From contig JAYKAV010002977.1 of assembly GCA_035582835.1 (NCBI GenBank), positions 3,068,759 to 3,132,758 of the forward strand: a DNA stretch of 64,000 nucleotides. Direction: 5' to 3'. Numbering within the stretch: position 1 is the stretch's first letter; each line of letters opens with the position of its first letter. Positions 1 through 11,652 of the stretch are shown here, piece by piece. Below the pieces are notes generated by a model that was not told where the DNA came from, did no database searches, and saw only the letters and a program-made list of their open reading frames with translations. The stretch is from Phoebastria nigripes. Taxonomy: Eukaryota > Chordata > Aves > Procellariiformes > Diomedeidae. The position numbers and the translations under genes are program-made.

Positions 1-320
1 ACCCCCTCCTCCCGCCCACCCTCAGCCCCGGTTTCTCGCAGCCCCCAAACCACAACCGGATCCGGGCGCCTGCCAGAGCTGACGCCCAACGCCGGCCTCG
101 CCCCTGCTCCCTGCCCCCCCCGCGGCGGCCCGCGGCCCCCAGGAGCCCAGGGGGACACCAGCACAGCCCCACACAACCCAGCCCGGGTGCCAGCCTCCCC
201 AGCGCCGCGGGGGAGCCATTTAATTTGGAGAGACCCATCCGGAAAGCATCTCCCCCGAGCAGCCTTGTGCTCTGTGCCCCCCAAATTCAAGCCCCGCAGC
301 ACCCCAAGGAAAGGAGAGCG
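1..320. other. Left intergenic flank, GC-rich, no gene supported
   Basis: This stretch lies downstream of the likely ABCF3 3' end. It is C/G-rich with scattered CpG and long C runs. Open frames across it have no recognisable domain and look like GC-rich noise. In human the next gene beyond ABCF3 is VWA5B2, so this could be the approach to a neighbouring gene, but nothing here shows that. Confidence 0.5.
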
Positions 321-341
321 CTGCACCCGCTGCGTCCTGGG

Positions 342-347
342 TTTATT
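342..347 (-). terminator. ABCF3: Candidate ABCF3 polyadenylation signal AATAAA
   Basis: The plus strand reads TTTATT, so the minus strand reads AATAAA inside GTAAATAAAC. It is the only canonical signal seen between the ABCF3 stop codon and the left edge, which puts cleavage near 320-330 and gives a 3' UTR of about 0.83 kb. A weaker ATTAAA lies near 219-224. Confidence 0.6.
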
Positions 348-697
348 TACACTGCAACCTCTGTGCAGGCGGGCGGGGGGGGGTGCCGGGCAGCCCACCC
401 CCGGGCAGCCCACCCTAGGGCCGGTTTGAAAGGAAAGGCAGGCGGCGAGGCGAGGCGGTACCGGCAGCAGCGCAGGGAAAGGAGCAGGGAGCGGGGCCCA
501 GGCAGAGCCGGGCTCTGGCTCCCTCAGCACTACAAACGCAAGCCCCTGGGGAGGACAGACCAAGCGAGCCCCAGCTTCCAGGGGCTGGGGGAAGAGGCAG
601 GGGTCACTTTTAGCAGCAAAGGCCTCGTTTCCCTCCAGGGTGGCAGAGGGGATGGTGGCATGTGATGGAGCCTGACTAGTGTTTGGCCAGTTAAACA

Positions 698-698
<1 letters not shown>

Positions 699-739
<41 letters not shown>

Positions 740-750
740 AAGAAAGAAAA
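699..750. repeat. A39 homopolymer followed by (GAAA)n
   Basis: About 39 consecutive A residues at 699-737 are followed by GAAAGAAAG-type units. In the ABCF3 transcript this would be a U-rich tract inside the 3' UTR. No retroposed gene body or target-site duplication was recognised beside it, so it is called a simple repeat. Exact length in a draft assembly is unreliable. Confidence 0.85.
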
Positions 751-1157
751 AGGCAGAGGGGGAAGCGAAGAAACATGGAGAACAGCTCCTCTCCTGCCCT
801 CCAGAGCACGGAGTTAAACTGGGGGGGGTCGGGACTCAACACCTCCTTCCCTCCTCTCAGCAGAGCAGCAGCTCCAGGCACAGCCTTTCCAGTGTGCCCA
901 GTGCCAGGCACAGCCCTGGCCGGCGGCAGAGCCCCCGGCATGCCCCCAGCCACGCGCAGCACCGGGCTCCTGCTCCCTTGCCGTCCTTCCGCCCGGCCCC
1001 GGGAGGGGAGAGCAGTTCAGGTGGCAGTTTGATGGCATGGCTGACAGTCCATGTGGGCAGCAGCGTCCTCGGCGCTCTGCCAGGCACAGTTGGGATGGAT
1101 GCCAAGGTGGCCGAGCTTCGCGCTCCAGCCCCCGGCCCAGTCCGGCTCCCGCCTCCC

Positions 1158-1316
1158 TTATACGAAACCCTCCTTCCGGAACTGCTCCTTCAGGATGTCT
1201 CTGTACTGGTCAAAGCCACCCTCAATGCGGGTCACGGTGGCGTTCTCGCACACCCACAGCTCCTGGCACACCAGGCGGATGAAGCGCTCGTCGTGGGACA
1301 CCAGAATTACACCACC
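1158..1316 (-). CDS. ABCF3: ABCF3 exon 21: NBD2 H-loop and C-terminus
   Basis: It begins after an intronic GGCAG and encodes [12 protein letters not shown], with the catalytic switch histidine His668, then the conserved tail ending KEGFV and TAA. 53 codons including the stop. Confidence 0.97.
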   Translation of the reverse strand, partial: GGVILVSHDERFIRLVCQELWVCENATVTRIEGGFDQYRDILKEQFRKEGFV

Positions 1317-4300
1317 CTGCCAACACACAAGGGGGGAAAAAAAGGGAACTTAGTGGAGCACAACCCAGGGCCCAGCACTGGTGGCACAGAGATCCTGCAC
1401 CCCTGTCCAGCCTGTGCCCAGGACTTCAGGTTTCCATCCGCTCCAGGGAAAACTCAATGGTACTTCACTGGCAGGGACCTAATCCCAGCTTTTCATTCCT
1501 TCAGGGGGACAGAGAGATGACGTATGGAGGAGGCATGGGCAGCAATAATGTATTTAGCCTCCCCTCNCGGAAGGCAAGTGCAGGGTTTGTTACTGGCTTT
1601 CCAGGTCTCTGACAACTGCAAGGATGGAGATTCCAGGTGGAGTCAATGACAGTCAAGAGGTGGCTGGACCAGGCCCTGAGCAACCTCAATTAAGCTTTTC
1701 TTTCACAGGAAAACTGCCCCAACCTGAGCAACTACAGAACAGTGAGAACCAGGTTGATCACAGTGGTATCTGGAGGCTGAGTCTTTCGATATCAGCCATA
1801 AATTGTGCCTAAGGAAGAGCTGAGAGGCCCCAAGGCAGGGCTGAGCACCGCATGCAGCACANGAGAAGTCACAGAGTATAGGTGACTGGCCAAGATGGGG
1901 GACAAGGTGCTCTCTGGTCTGCTGCTGCCTCTCTCAGCCACCCCTAGCCAAAGCCAGCAAGCAAAACAAACCACCAGGATGGACGGCTAAGGCAGAAATG
2001 TGACTGACCCTTCCCAACATCTGTCCTGGACTTGAAGCCATCACTGGTATTCGACTGTCCACCTCTGGCTGAGATACCAAGTAACCCAAGCTGGAGGCTG
2101 CAGGGAGCATTAGAAAAACAGGAGATGTCACTGAGGGAGCCTTACCCGGAACTTATTCAGTGCCTTTGCCAGCGCCTCGATGGTCTCCATGTCCAGGTGA
2201 TTTGTCGGCTCATCCAGGATGTAGAAGTTTGGACTGGAAGAGAAGATGGCTCTGAGCATGTACTGGAACAGCCCAGGCTGGATCTGCACCCCTTTGCACT
2301 GCAGGGACCTCCACCAGGCTGCTGCATTGGCCACGAAAAGCCGCAGCCACCNGCATTTGCATGGCCCCAAGATCGGCGTTGCCCAGCTCCAGGGACACCT
2401 CTTATCCCTGTGAGCCCAAAGCAGCAGGAGAAAGCCACCTGCCTCCTTCCACACAGTCCCCCCAGGGTGACAACCTCCCTCCCCACAGAAGTCCCAAGGA
2501 CGAGGCTTCCGTGGGGCAGCGGAAAGTCCCTGGGTGCCCGCCTTCCTCCTGGTGAAGCAGGCTCCAGGGATGGAGCCATGCAAAAATTAACAGCATCTGG
2601 GAGAAAATTACCAGGACATNGTCATCTGGGCAAAGGCCACGCGACTCTTCTGACCTCCAGACAGGCTGGCCACGGGACGCACAGCCAGCTCCCCCGAGAC
2701 GCCGTAGCTCCCCAGCTGATGCCGGTACTCCTCCTCCGTCTTCCCTGCGGGAGCACNTCACAACACAGCTATGGCACACCCGGTGTGACACAGGGCCCTT
2801 GGTGCCGTGAGCTTGGTGGGCGCCGCGGCGTGGCAGCCCGTGCCAGACCAGCACGGCAGGGGAGGAATTCAGCAGCCGCTTCCAGGCAACTCCCTCCCAA
2901 GCAGGGGGTTTGCGGGGAAAACCTGACTGACACAATCGGGACAGGGGCTGCAGGGCTAGTGACTGACTCCAAGTGACGCTGCACCCAATTCCCTGTCACT
3001 GCATTCAGTAGTGTTAAGTGGAGAAGAGAGCGGGAGGTTTTGGCAACTGGGAAAGGAGGAGCCAGTGCTCGTTCTGTGCCCAGCAAGAAAGCGGGTCATC
3101 TGCTCCCAAAACCCGGCCACAGTGGAGCACCAGTCTGAGGTCTGCAGACTGCTGGCTAGCCCTGCACAACCAGCTCAGCTTCTCANGGCTGGTGTCCTGA
3201 ACTTGTGCTGGACGTGGGGAGTTAACCCAGAGCAGGCAGTGTCCCTTAAGCACCGATGTGACAGAGCCTTCTGCCCAGGGCCACGGAACAAATCATTGCT
3301 GCTCCGTGTGTAGCAAAGGAGATCTCAATGGCCCAGATCTCCTGGAATCTCCAAAACTCACCTGGGAACTTTCTTGCCAGCAACTCTACAGCACTGATGT
3401 TCAAGTCCAGNTGATCCACATGGTGCTGGCTGAAATAACCGATCTTCAGGTTTCTGCAGAATGAGAAGAGAGATTGGGAGCTGGTACCAGGCCCTGCAAT
3501 CACAGCGCTCGCAGCTGCAGCTACGGGAAGTGGGGCATATGCATGGGTGTGCAGGACCCATCCCCGTCACTCGGGCAGCCATCACTCCAAAGCACAGCCC
3601 AGAAGCCCTCCAACTGCACCATTCCTCCCAGTCCCCCAGCCCTTCCTACCAGGTACCTGTGAGCATGTCTGATCCCTCTGACTGGTGCCAGCTCCCCCAT
3701 TAAGATCTTTAGCATGGTTGACTTGCCAGCTCCGTTTTCCCCAACCTAGAGAAGCAGCAGCAGCATTGGAGAACGTGAAACCCATGAAGGTACTTTGGAG
3801 AGGGGGGCAGTGATCAGGGAATTTCAGCTCTCTTGGATGATCACGCAGCGGAGGGGGGCAGGATGAGAGTCTAACCAGTGCCTCCAGCTACCTGGAAGCT
3901 GCATTTCTATCACTGAGGAGCAGCACAGGCAGCAGTGCTAGAAGATGTTCCCTCCCCAACCCCTGAGCCTAAGGATTACCTGGTCCCAGCCTCATTCGCA
4001 AGCAAANAGCATCTCTCTGCTGCCCCATCCAATGCAGCAGGAGCCCCCACTACATGCTGCTGTCGTCAGCTAACTAACAGGGAGTTACAGAAAAGACGGA
4101 CCCAGTCTCTTCTCAGAGGTGCCCAGTGGAAGGATAAAGGGCAACAGGCACAAGCCGCAAATTCTACTAGTATTAGGAAAAATGTTCCTCAAAATGAGGA
4201 TGATCAAATGCTGCAATGGGACCCAGANGAATGGGAGAAATATTCCTCCCTAGAGACATCCAAAATTCAACTGGACAAGGACCTGAGCAACCTGACCTAA

Positions 4301-7300
4301 ACATCAAAGCTGGCCCTGCTTTGAGCAGGGACCTCCCAAGGTCCCTCGTAGCCACTGTTATTCTTTAATCCCACATACCACACAGATGCGTGACTCCAGG
4401 TCAGCAGAGACGGAGAGGGAACAAAAGATGTAGTGACTTGGGTCGTAATAGAAGTCTACTTCATCCAGCTGCAGGATAGGTGGGGAGAATTTCTCAAAGC
4501 CGTCAGGGAACCTGGGAAGGNAGGAAGAGGTGAGAGATGGCCAGGAACTTCAGAGACCCTGCTCCCAGGCTCCTGGGACAACTGCTGCAACCCCCCCCCC
4601 CCGGTGGCAAGGGGGGCTCCCTACCATGCAGGGCCTCTGGGAAGGATGGTCACAAGAAGGGGACACGGATCTGCAGCCTTGGNCCCAGGAAGGAACCCAG
4701 CCTGAATGCGGGGACCTGTCTGGGCTCCCTGTCAGAGTAAGGCTGGCCCACCGGAAGGGGTGGTTGTCCCAGCCGGGACAGGACCCAGGAGGAACTCACG
4801 TCAGAAAGGGAGCCAGGCACCCTCCAAGCAAGGGCTCAGGGGACACTTACTTCATGATCACCTCAGACTCCTTGTCCACAGGTTTCAGCTCTGGCCTGCA
4901 AGAAGAGGAGACACATAACCAAGGTGCCTTGCACTGGGGGTCTGTTCTCACACCAGAAGGTGTCAGCTCTGCGACACCTCATCCTAGCCAAAGCCTCTGG
5001 ACCAGAGACAGAGCACCCAAACCCCAAACCACCCCTGTATCTCCCAGGCACCCTGGGAAACTTCTGTTTCTTCCCATGAGCACTGCCCTCTCCCCACCTC
5101 CAGAGAGGAGCAGGACAGGCACTCACAGCTTCTCCAACAGCTTGAGCTTGCTCTGCACTTGGGATGCCCGGTTAGCATTGTAGCGAAAGCGGTCGATGAA
5201 AACCTACAAGAGAGAAAAGCGTCAGAGAGCCCCAGGTCCACTTCAGCCCCAGCCACCCTGCTCTGCTGCCGAACCTCCTGCAACAACAGAGCCACATCCA
5301 CTGGTCTAGAAGCATGGAGAAAGGGACAAAGCTGGAGAAGAGTGCCCCAGCACTACTGGCTTCTCTCAGTACCTGGATGTGCTCGCGGTACTGCTGCTGG
5401 GCTTCGTACTCTCGCTGCTGGTTCTTCAGCCGCTCCTCCTTGATCTTCATGAAGTTCTCAAAGTCCCCGCGGTACGTGTCCAGCCGCTGCGAGTGCAGGT
5501 GGATGATGTCCGTGGCCACCGCGTTCAGGAAGTTCCTGTCGTGGGACACCACGAGGATGGTCGACTGCCAGGTCTGGAGGAGAGAGCAAGAGGGAGCCCT
5601 CAGCATCATCAAGCCAGAGTGCAGGGCTTGGTCCCACCACCCAGCAAGGCAAGACGCCAGCCTGGAGGACGTCTCCATCCCTCGCCCTGTCCCAGGGCCT
5701 CCTGCCACCCCTTACCTGCAGGTAGGTCTCAAGCCACAAAATGGCCCTCACGTCCAGCATGTTCGTTGGCTCTGAGGGAANGGAAAGAGGCACGAGGTCA
5801 GGAGGGATGAGGATGGCTGGATTATGCTTTTTTTACACAAGAAAGGCTAGTGATCAGCATTGTGGAGGAAGAGACCCTGCGTGGGGACCTGCCTCCACAG
5901 CTCAGGGGACTCACACGTGTGGGGTGTGCTGAGGGGGCTGGGTATGGGGGCCGAGGCTCAGCCCGGGATGCTCCCCCCACTCCCTACCAGTACCCAGACC
6001 CCGGTGCCCAGCAGCAGTGCCTTGCCCAGAGCCCCCACCCAAGGTGGGTACCTCCCCAGGGAACCAGCCCAGCGCCGGGGTCACCCCCTGCGGTGAAGGG
6101 ACTCCCCCCAGAGTGTGCGGGCAGCCAGGGCCCATCACAGGGACAGGTGAGGGAAAGGGACTGCTTGGGGCACGGTGACATGCAGACCACCCGGCTGNGA
6201 CACGGGGCAGAGCTCTGCTGAGTGCAGTGAAGCGGCCGCCCAAGCAGACTTCACTGCCAGCTCTGCCCGCCGTGCCAGGGGAGCACCGACAGCCCTGCCA
6301 GCACTGGCCCTGTCACGCAGGGCTATTTTGAGCAGGCAGCTAAAGGCCACAGCGTGTTCCCAACCCCAGCAAGGGCACAGGCAGGCCCAGCAGCAGTGTT
6401 GGAGGGGGACTCGCAGTATCGACTTACCATCCAGCAGAAGGAGATCTGGCCTACAAAAAACAAGACATGGGTATCAGAAGGAAAAAGAGCACAGGGTCAG
6501 TGCAGAGCATGTTTCACCACACACACAGAGCTGCAACGCTCCCCACCCCGAGAGCCTGAGTCAAAAGGACCCCCAGGCAGCACCCCTGCACCTCGCAGCA
6601 CGGACAGCAAGGAAGGTTAACCCCATGGCATGAAGGCCTGGACACCAACCTGGCAAACAGGGCTCTGGCTAAGGCCAGTCTCATTCTCCAGCCTCCGGAA
6701 AACTCTCTGAGGAGAGAAGAGGTTTCAGAGAGGGGTTACCATTTAACACAGAACAACTCTGTGTTTGCCTGCCTGCCAGGCTCCCTGCTCCACCACAGCC
6801 CTTTCGGCTCTGCTGTCACCCAGAGACAGCGTGTCCCTGCAGAGATCTCGGGCGCAGCACAAGATCCATGGTCCAGCAGGCACCCCCAGGGCAGGAGACC
6901 ACATCGGATGGGCAGGAATAGACCCTCACTCTCTCACAGGGCTCCCCTCCCTTACAGCCACAGCAGTGCCTGCAGGCTCACTAGCAGCAGCGTCTCCCCA
7001 GACCCATTTCTTTGTCGATGCCCAGAACCTGGAGACTTACTTGGTTGTCTGCTGTTGCATCTTTGCATTAAAGCCCAGNCCAGCGAGAATGACCGACGCC
7101 CTGGGGAAAAGGGGAGAGAACTGGAACCCAGCTACAGCATCCAACGGCAGAGCACAGTCTGAGGTCTCAGACCCACAGTCACTGTGGGGACTCTGCTACA
7201 TGGTGTAAGGCCATTCTGGCACAGGAAAACTTCACTGCATGCCCAAGAGCAGCGCTTGGCTGGAAAATGCAGCCCAGCAGGGCACAGCATCCACATGAAG

Positions 7301-10300
7301 TCCCAGGAGATTCACAAGAAGCTTTCAGCTCTTTGGCCAGGAAGACAGTCACTACCACCAACATCCCAGAAACGTTCCCCAGACACCAGGAACCTGGGGA
7401 GGTCCGAGAGGAGCAGCAGCCACAATGCAAGCCATTTGGGGAAGAAAAAAAAAAATCCCTCTAGCTTCGGAGGGAAGCTCGACTACTCCTAACCCAGCAG
7501 AGCTGTGACAGAAGAAGAGACAAGAAGAGCAGTAGGGAGAGCCCCCTGTCCCCACATGCTGGATCCCAGGGCCACAGCATCACCCTTCCATACCCCATGC
7601 CCCAAACCACTGCCCACGCTAACAGACAGCGGGGCCCGCAGGGCTGTCTCACCTCGCTGGGGCCTTGTCTGCCTCAATCTCCTCCAGCTTCGTGTAGATC
7701 TCCGATAGCCTGGCACCTTCTGTCCCTTCTCCCCTGGGGCAGGACAAAGAGGAGTGTGTGGGACTGACGGGGTCAGGGTTTGAGTGCTCGGAGAGGCTGA
7801 TCTCCNCAAGCAGGGCTAAGGTGGGCAAGACGCAGCGTAGCCTTGCTGGCACCCTCCATTTGAAGGGAGAGACCTCAGAACGAGACCTCGCAGACAAGAA
7901 GCCANAGAAGGGCTGGAAACCTAGCGGCAACATCTCACCTGCCGGCATTAATCTTAGCCGTCAGATCCCTCTCCTCCCGCAGTAGACTCTCACGAGTGGT
8001 GTCACACTCCAGCACACTCTGCAGCGCCGGCGTCTCGTCCCCCGCCACCTCCTGCTCCACGTGGAGGATGCTGATGTGCGAGGGGATGCGCAGGCTCCGG
8101 CTGGCAATCATCTTCAGCAGCGTGGTCTTCCCCAGCCCGTTCCTGCCCACCAGCCCGTAGCGCCGTCCAAACGCCAGGTTCAGGTCTGCTCCCGCCAGCA
8201 GGACACTAAAGCAAGAGAACAGGCAGGTACCTGGTCAGACTGCCCCACGGAGAGGGAGATAACAGCAGCCACCTGTCCCCATCATGTTTCAGGCTGTGCT
8301 GGGGCCAAGTAACCATGACAAACTTCTCCTGCCCAAAGCCAACAGGGTCAGGTGCCCACCTTGCTTCCTGATCCTTCCTACGCCCTCTGTCATTTCCCAG
8401 CCACTCTCCAATCCAGTCTCAATGACCCATGGTCCAAAACCCCAGCCAGGATCTGTCCCACCTCCCCACCTGCACTCACCGCTCACCGAAGGACACGTCG
8501 AAGTTCTCAATGCGCACATCATACGACTTGTTCTTGCCTGATGACTCCATGCGAGTCTCCTTCTTGCTGGCAGCTTGGCTGGCAGANGCCTCCTCAAGGA
8601 CACTGTGGGCAGGCAGAAGACAGAGAAGGGGGCTCAACAGGAAAGCTCTGGTACAGCCAGATCCCAGCCACACTCAGCAGAGCGGGATGGGGATGTTCAA
8701 GGTGCCCTCCATGCTCACAGAGGACCAGATGACTTCAGGGAATCCCGCTCCATCCTCTTGTCCTGCTTGGCTTTCAGCCTGGCTTCTGCCTTCTCCAGTT
8801 TCTTCGCATTCACCATCTGGGGCACAAAGCAGAGAGTTTAAAGAAGAGAGAGCATCTTCAGCAAAAGCCCCAAAAGCCCAACTCCATGAGAAAAGAGATC
8901 AATCAACCCCTCATGCCTGGAAGGAAGGGAGGGAGGGCAGGAGGGAGGTAGGACAGGGGAACTGGGACAGATTCAAGTGCATTTTGAGGAAGCTAATCAG
9001 GCTGGGAAGTCACTTCAGGAATGAAGTCCTAAATCAACTGCTCATACACAACAGTTCTGACTCAGCAAGGCAAAGGGTTTGGCTGACCCTAACGTACGGC
9101 CAATTTCTGTAGTTCTGGGGACCCGGGTCAGCCAAGTCACTTCAACAGCAGCAACCTGCTATCCCAGTGCCTCCTCCGCTACACCCACCCTCATCCTAGA
9201 CCATGAAGCATGTTAAACTTTAGCCAGTTTGGAACAAACTCAGCTTACCTAGTGGATCAATCAAGACAGAAACAAAAAGCATTTAATTAAACCTGAAGGC
9301 AAGAAGGAGCCAAGCATTTTAACCTGGCCTCTGGTCTTGGCCAGGCCAGCCCACTCCAGCTTATTCCCACGTCAAGTCAAATATTTGTGGCTGACCAAGA
9401 ACACTCCTAGATATTTCTAGGCAACTCTGCAGCCACTGGAGCACGTTACAGACCTGCATGCTAGACTGAAGAGCATCTTGTTACTGGAGCTGTGACCCTG
9501 TACCTACAGACAGATTGAGTCACTCTGTAAACTATACCAAGCTCCCTGAATCTCCCAAGTAAGACGTGTCCTCCAGAACTTGAGAGGCCTCCTGAGACCT
9601 TCTCTGAATCGTCTCCAATTTTTCTGAAGATCCTTTTTGAGTTGCGGACACGAGAGCCAGAGAGCAAACCCAGCAGCAACAAGTCCAGTGCCAAAACCAG
9701 CAACAGCTGCCAGCTTTCCTTAAGACTCCCATTCAGACATGCGGGGATCACGTTAGGTCTCAGCCTCCAAGCGAGCAGTTCTCGTCCTCAACATGTTACC
9801 CCAGGAAGCAAGAGCTCTACAAGAGACCAGCCTGGGAGAGAGACTGCCCACCCTGAACAGCTAGCGNCGTCTTTGCTTTGCAGATGCACAACCACACCTT
9901 ACCCATACTCAAACGTTGGCACATCCAACACAGAGGGCAAGCCGGGTCACTCCTGGGCAACCACACGTTCCATCCCCAAAGACGTTCTGATTTCCTCCAG
10001 GTCATGGAGCGTAACTGCTTCCAAACGACTCCACTCCTGATCTTATTTCTCAAACCACAACAACCCACAGCCGTTTCGAAAGCTGGGCTTACAACCTCCC
10101 TGCAGCAGCTCTCTGGAAAACAGCTGCTCCCTGCTAACTCCTCATCTGTAACATCCAACATCTAACCATTAGCCAGGATTTTATCTCTCATTGAGTATGG
10201 CACGATGTCATCCCGGTACAACCTATTTTCTCAATCAAAGGCCTCGCTGTAGAAGCCAAAGGCCCTCATGAAAGTCAGAGAAGCTGCACTCTGAGCACCA

Positions 10301-11652
10301 CCACTGCATCAACCACGCTCTGAAGCTCATTAGGAAGTTAGAGCAAAATAGATCTTGTCAAATTAATAAGCTGTTAAGTTCTGTTGAGCCTCTTTANCAC
10401 ACCAAGGTCAAGAGTTTCCCAAATTACAGTGAACACGACGAGGAGGAGCAGCACCCCCCGCAGCTGTGCCCCTGGCCAGGACGACTGCCTGTTCCGGCTG
10501 CTCTCCGAGGGCGAGGTGACTGGAGCAGGGCAGGGCACCTGCAGCCCCGTGCATTAGTTGCTCCCACCAGGTCTGCTGGCTTACGAATGAGGGCACGGCC
10601 CCCCCACTTACCGAGGTCTGGCCTCTCTTCAGCAACAGCCCCGGCAGCAGGTCCACGCTGGCATCTGCTGCAACAAGACAGTTGGGTTGGTGAGCGCATG
10701 CTCCAGGGAGGCTCCACCAAGCGCTGCCTTAGCAGCTGCCCACAACCAGGCAGGACTGTCCCCTCTCCAGCAGGACGAAGGGACCAAGGGGCAGCCCCTC
10801 TCCTTCCACCCCAGCTTGCCCTGTGGGCAGCGAGGTGCTGCTGGCAACAGCTCAGCAGCAGGAAGAGAAAGAGGGGTGCACCTGCGAGGGGGAGCCCGCG
10901 GGGGTGGGGGGGAACCGCTCCCCCAAGGTCAGGCGAGCGCACGCTCAATGCCCTGAGCCCATCCTTGCTGCCGGCACCCCGACAGCGGGACGGGACACAC
11001 GACGCGTGGCTGGGGGTCTCTGGGGGGTGCCGCTCACCATATCCATCGGTGATCTGGGAGAGCTGGATGGGGGCGTCCAGCAGCACCTGGCTGCAGCGCT
11101 GGGCCCGGCCCTCGTCCCTGCGAGAGAGGAGGAGGAGGAGGAGGAGGAGGAGGATGAGGAGGATGAGGGTGAGGAGGGTGTGAGGGCGGGCGGGGGCCGG
11201 GGCGGGGGCGACCCTTACAGCTGCAGGGTGTTGAAGAGGCGCTGGCAGATCTCCCGGATGGCGCCGTCGTCCTTGGCGTCCTGCGACACCTCCCGCAGCA
11301 GCTCCCCCACCGCCTCCACCAGCTCGTCCACCGACTCGAAGTCGGCCGCGCTGCCGTGCAGGATCCCTGCGGGCACACGGCGCCGGCGCTGCACACCCCT
11401 CCGCTCGCGCGCGCTGTCGCGACGGACGGCCGCGTGTCGCGATGCGGCCGACAGGTGGCAGGCAGCCGCCCGCTCCCGCGCCCCCGCCCCTCCCCGGCCG
11501 CCTGTCGCGACGGCGGGGAGATGTCGCGACATGTGGCGGGGCGGGAGGCCGAGCCGCGGGGGAGGCGGGCACCGCTCACCCGTCACGTAAGCGAAGACCT
11601 CGCCGTCCAGGTCGGGGAACTCGCTGCGGAGGATGTCGGCGCACGACGCCAT
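1158..11652 (-). CDS. ABCF3: ATP-binding cassette sub-family F member 3 (21 coding exons, 712 aa)
   Basis: A soluble ABC-F protein with two nucleotide-binding domains and no membrane segments. The family is linked to translation control (GCN20-like) and ABCF3 to antiviral defence in mammals. Exons in reading order: 11652-11580, 11366-11219, 11117-11038, 10667-10612, 8816-8719, 8602-8480, 8205-7939, 7733-7653, 7100-7041, 6706-6650, 6450-6428, 5771-5716, 5573-5373, 5203-5127, 4895-4851, 4511-4379, 3745-3657, 3453-3362, 2744-2612, 2233-2146, 1316-1158. Phases join without a break to 2139 nt. NBD1 has Walker A GRNGLGKT (213-220), signature FSGGW (331-335), Walker B LLLLDEPTN and H-loop His385. 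NBD2 has GENGAGKS (528-535), LSGGQ (614-618), LDEPTNHLD and His668. The start ATG sits in a strong Kozak context (GCCATGG). Human ABCF3 is 709 aa. Four N bases fall in exons; three are silent by degeneracy, and the one at 3411 leaves Gln or His open. Confidence 0.97.
2146..2233 (-). CDS. ABCF3: ABCF3 exon 20: NBD2 Walker B and D-loop
   Basis: It completes Cys631 and encodes [14 protein letters not shown], giving Walker B aspartate Asp638, catalytic Glu639 and the D-loop. Donor is CGG|GTAAGG, phase 0. Confidence 0.97.
2612..2744 (-). CDS. ABCF3: ABCF3 exon 19: NBD2 signature motif
   Basis: It encodes EEEYRHQLG and then [15 protein letters not shown], the ABC signature of the second cassette (LSGGQ 614-618). 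An N at 2620 falls in the third base of an ACN threonine codon and is silent. Confidence 0.97.
3657..3745 (-). CDS. ABCF3: ABCF3 exon 17: NBD2 Walker A
   Basis: It encodes [17 protein letters not shown], the P-loop of the second cassette (528-535), followed by [12 protein letters not shown]. Acceptor CTCTAG and donor AG|GTACCT. Confidence 0.97.
5373..5573 (-). CDS. ABCF3: ABCF3 exon 13: NBD1 H-loop and inter-cassette linker
   Basis: 67 codons starting [16 protein letters not shown], with His385 as the NBD1 switch histidine. The remainder is the charged, Gln-rich helical linker between cassettes that is typical of ABC-F proteins ([14 protein letters not shown]). Confidence 0.97.
7939..8205 (-). 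CDS. ABCF3: ABCF3 exon 7: NBD1 Walker A
   Basis: 267 nt, the longest coding exon. It encodes [20 protein letters not shown] and then [13 protein letters not shown] (P-loop 213-220) and the Q-loop region around [16 protein letters not shown] sequence (here [12 protein letters not shown]). Confidence 0.97.
8817..10611 (-). other. ABCF3: ABCF3 intron 4 (1.8 kb)
   Basis: The largest ABCF3 intron. Apart from the G-rich tract near 8.93 kb it holds no recognised gene, RNA or mobile element. Open frames in it are short and lack known domains. Confidence 0.85.
8923..8955 (+). repeat. G-rich (GGGA)n tract, quadruplex-type
   Basis: GGGAGGGAGGGCAGGAGGG runs on the plus strand in ABCF3 intron 4. It has four G-triplets with loops of 1 to 4 bases. 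On the transcribed strand it is C-rich, so any G-quadruplex would form in DNA rather than in the ABCF3 RNA. Confidence 0.6.
10612..10667 (-). CDS. ABCF3: ABCF3 exon 4 with tandem CAGCAG acceptor
   Basis: It encodes the N-terminal region ending in [13 protein letters not shown]. The acceptor reads TTGCAGCAGATG, a NAGNAG site. Using the first AG starts the exon at 10667; using the second starts it at 10664 and removes one residue without changing frame. Confidence 0.9.
11127..11182. repeat. (GGA)n microsatellite forming an intron polypyrimidine tract
   Basis: An interrupted GAGGAGGAG run on the plus strand is CTC/TCC on the transcribed strand. It ends a few bases from the exon 3 acceptor of ABCF3. 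Intron 2 is only 101 nt, so this microsatellite makes up most of it and acts as its polypyrimidine tract. Confidence 0.85.
11415..11529. repeat. Four TGTCGCGA boxes in ABCF3 intron 1
   Basis: TGTCGCGA occurs at 11415-11422, 11435-11442, 11503-11510 and 11522-11529, in two pairs spaced 20 and 19 bp start to start. They lie in the CpG-rich first intron just downstream of the start codon. The core TCGCGA is palindromic and overlaps TCTCGCGAGA-type promoter elements, but a binding factor is not established here. Confidence 0.7.
11580..11652 (-). CDS. ABCF3: ABCF3 exon 1: initiation codon and N-terminus
   Basis: ATG at 11652-11650 in the context CCGCCATGG, encoding [20 protein letters not shown] and matching the human ABCF3 start. 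Donor is G|GTGAGC. Confidence 0.96.

Larger units (their letters stand above)
325..1157 (-). other. ABCF3: ABCF3 3' untranslated region (inferred)
   Basis: This runs from the base after the ABCF3 TAA to the predicted cleavage zone. It has no long credible coding frame. On the transcribed strand it contains a long uninterrupted U tract (699-737 on the plus strand as A). The extent is inferred from the AATAAA only. Confidence 0.55.

Noticed and set aside
699..737. A39 tract as the tail of a processed pseudogene
   Set aside because: No gene-like sequence precedes it and no flanking duplication was seen; a homopolymer repeat is the simpler reading.
10424..11572. 382-codon open frame on the minus strand
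   Set aside because: It reads ABCF3 exon 3 ([18 protein letters not shown]) together with surrounding introns; the real reading frame is explained by splicing.
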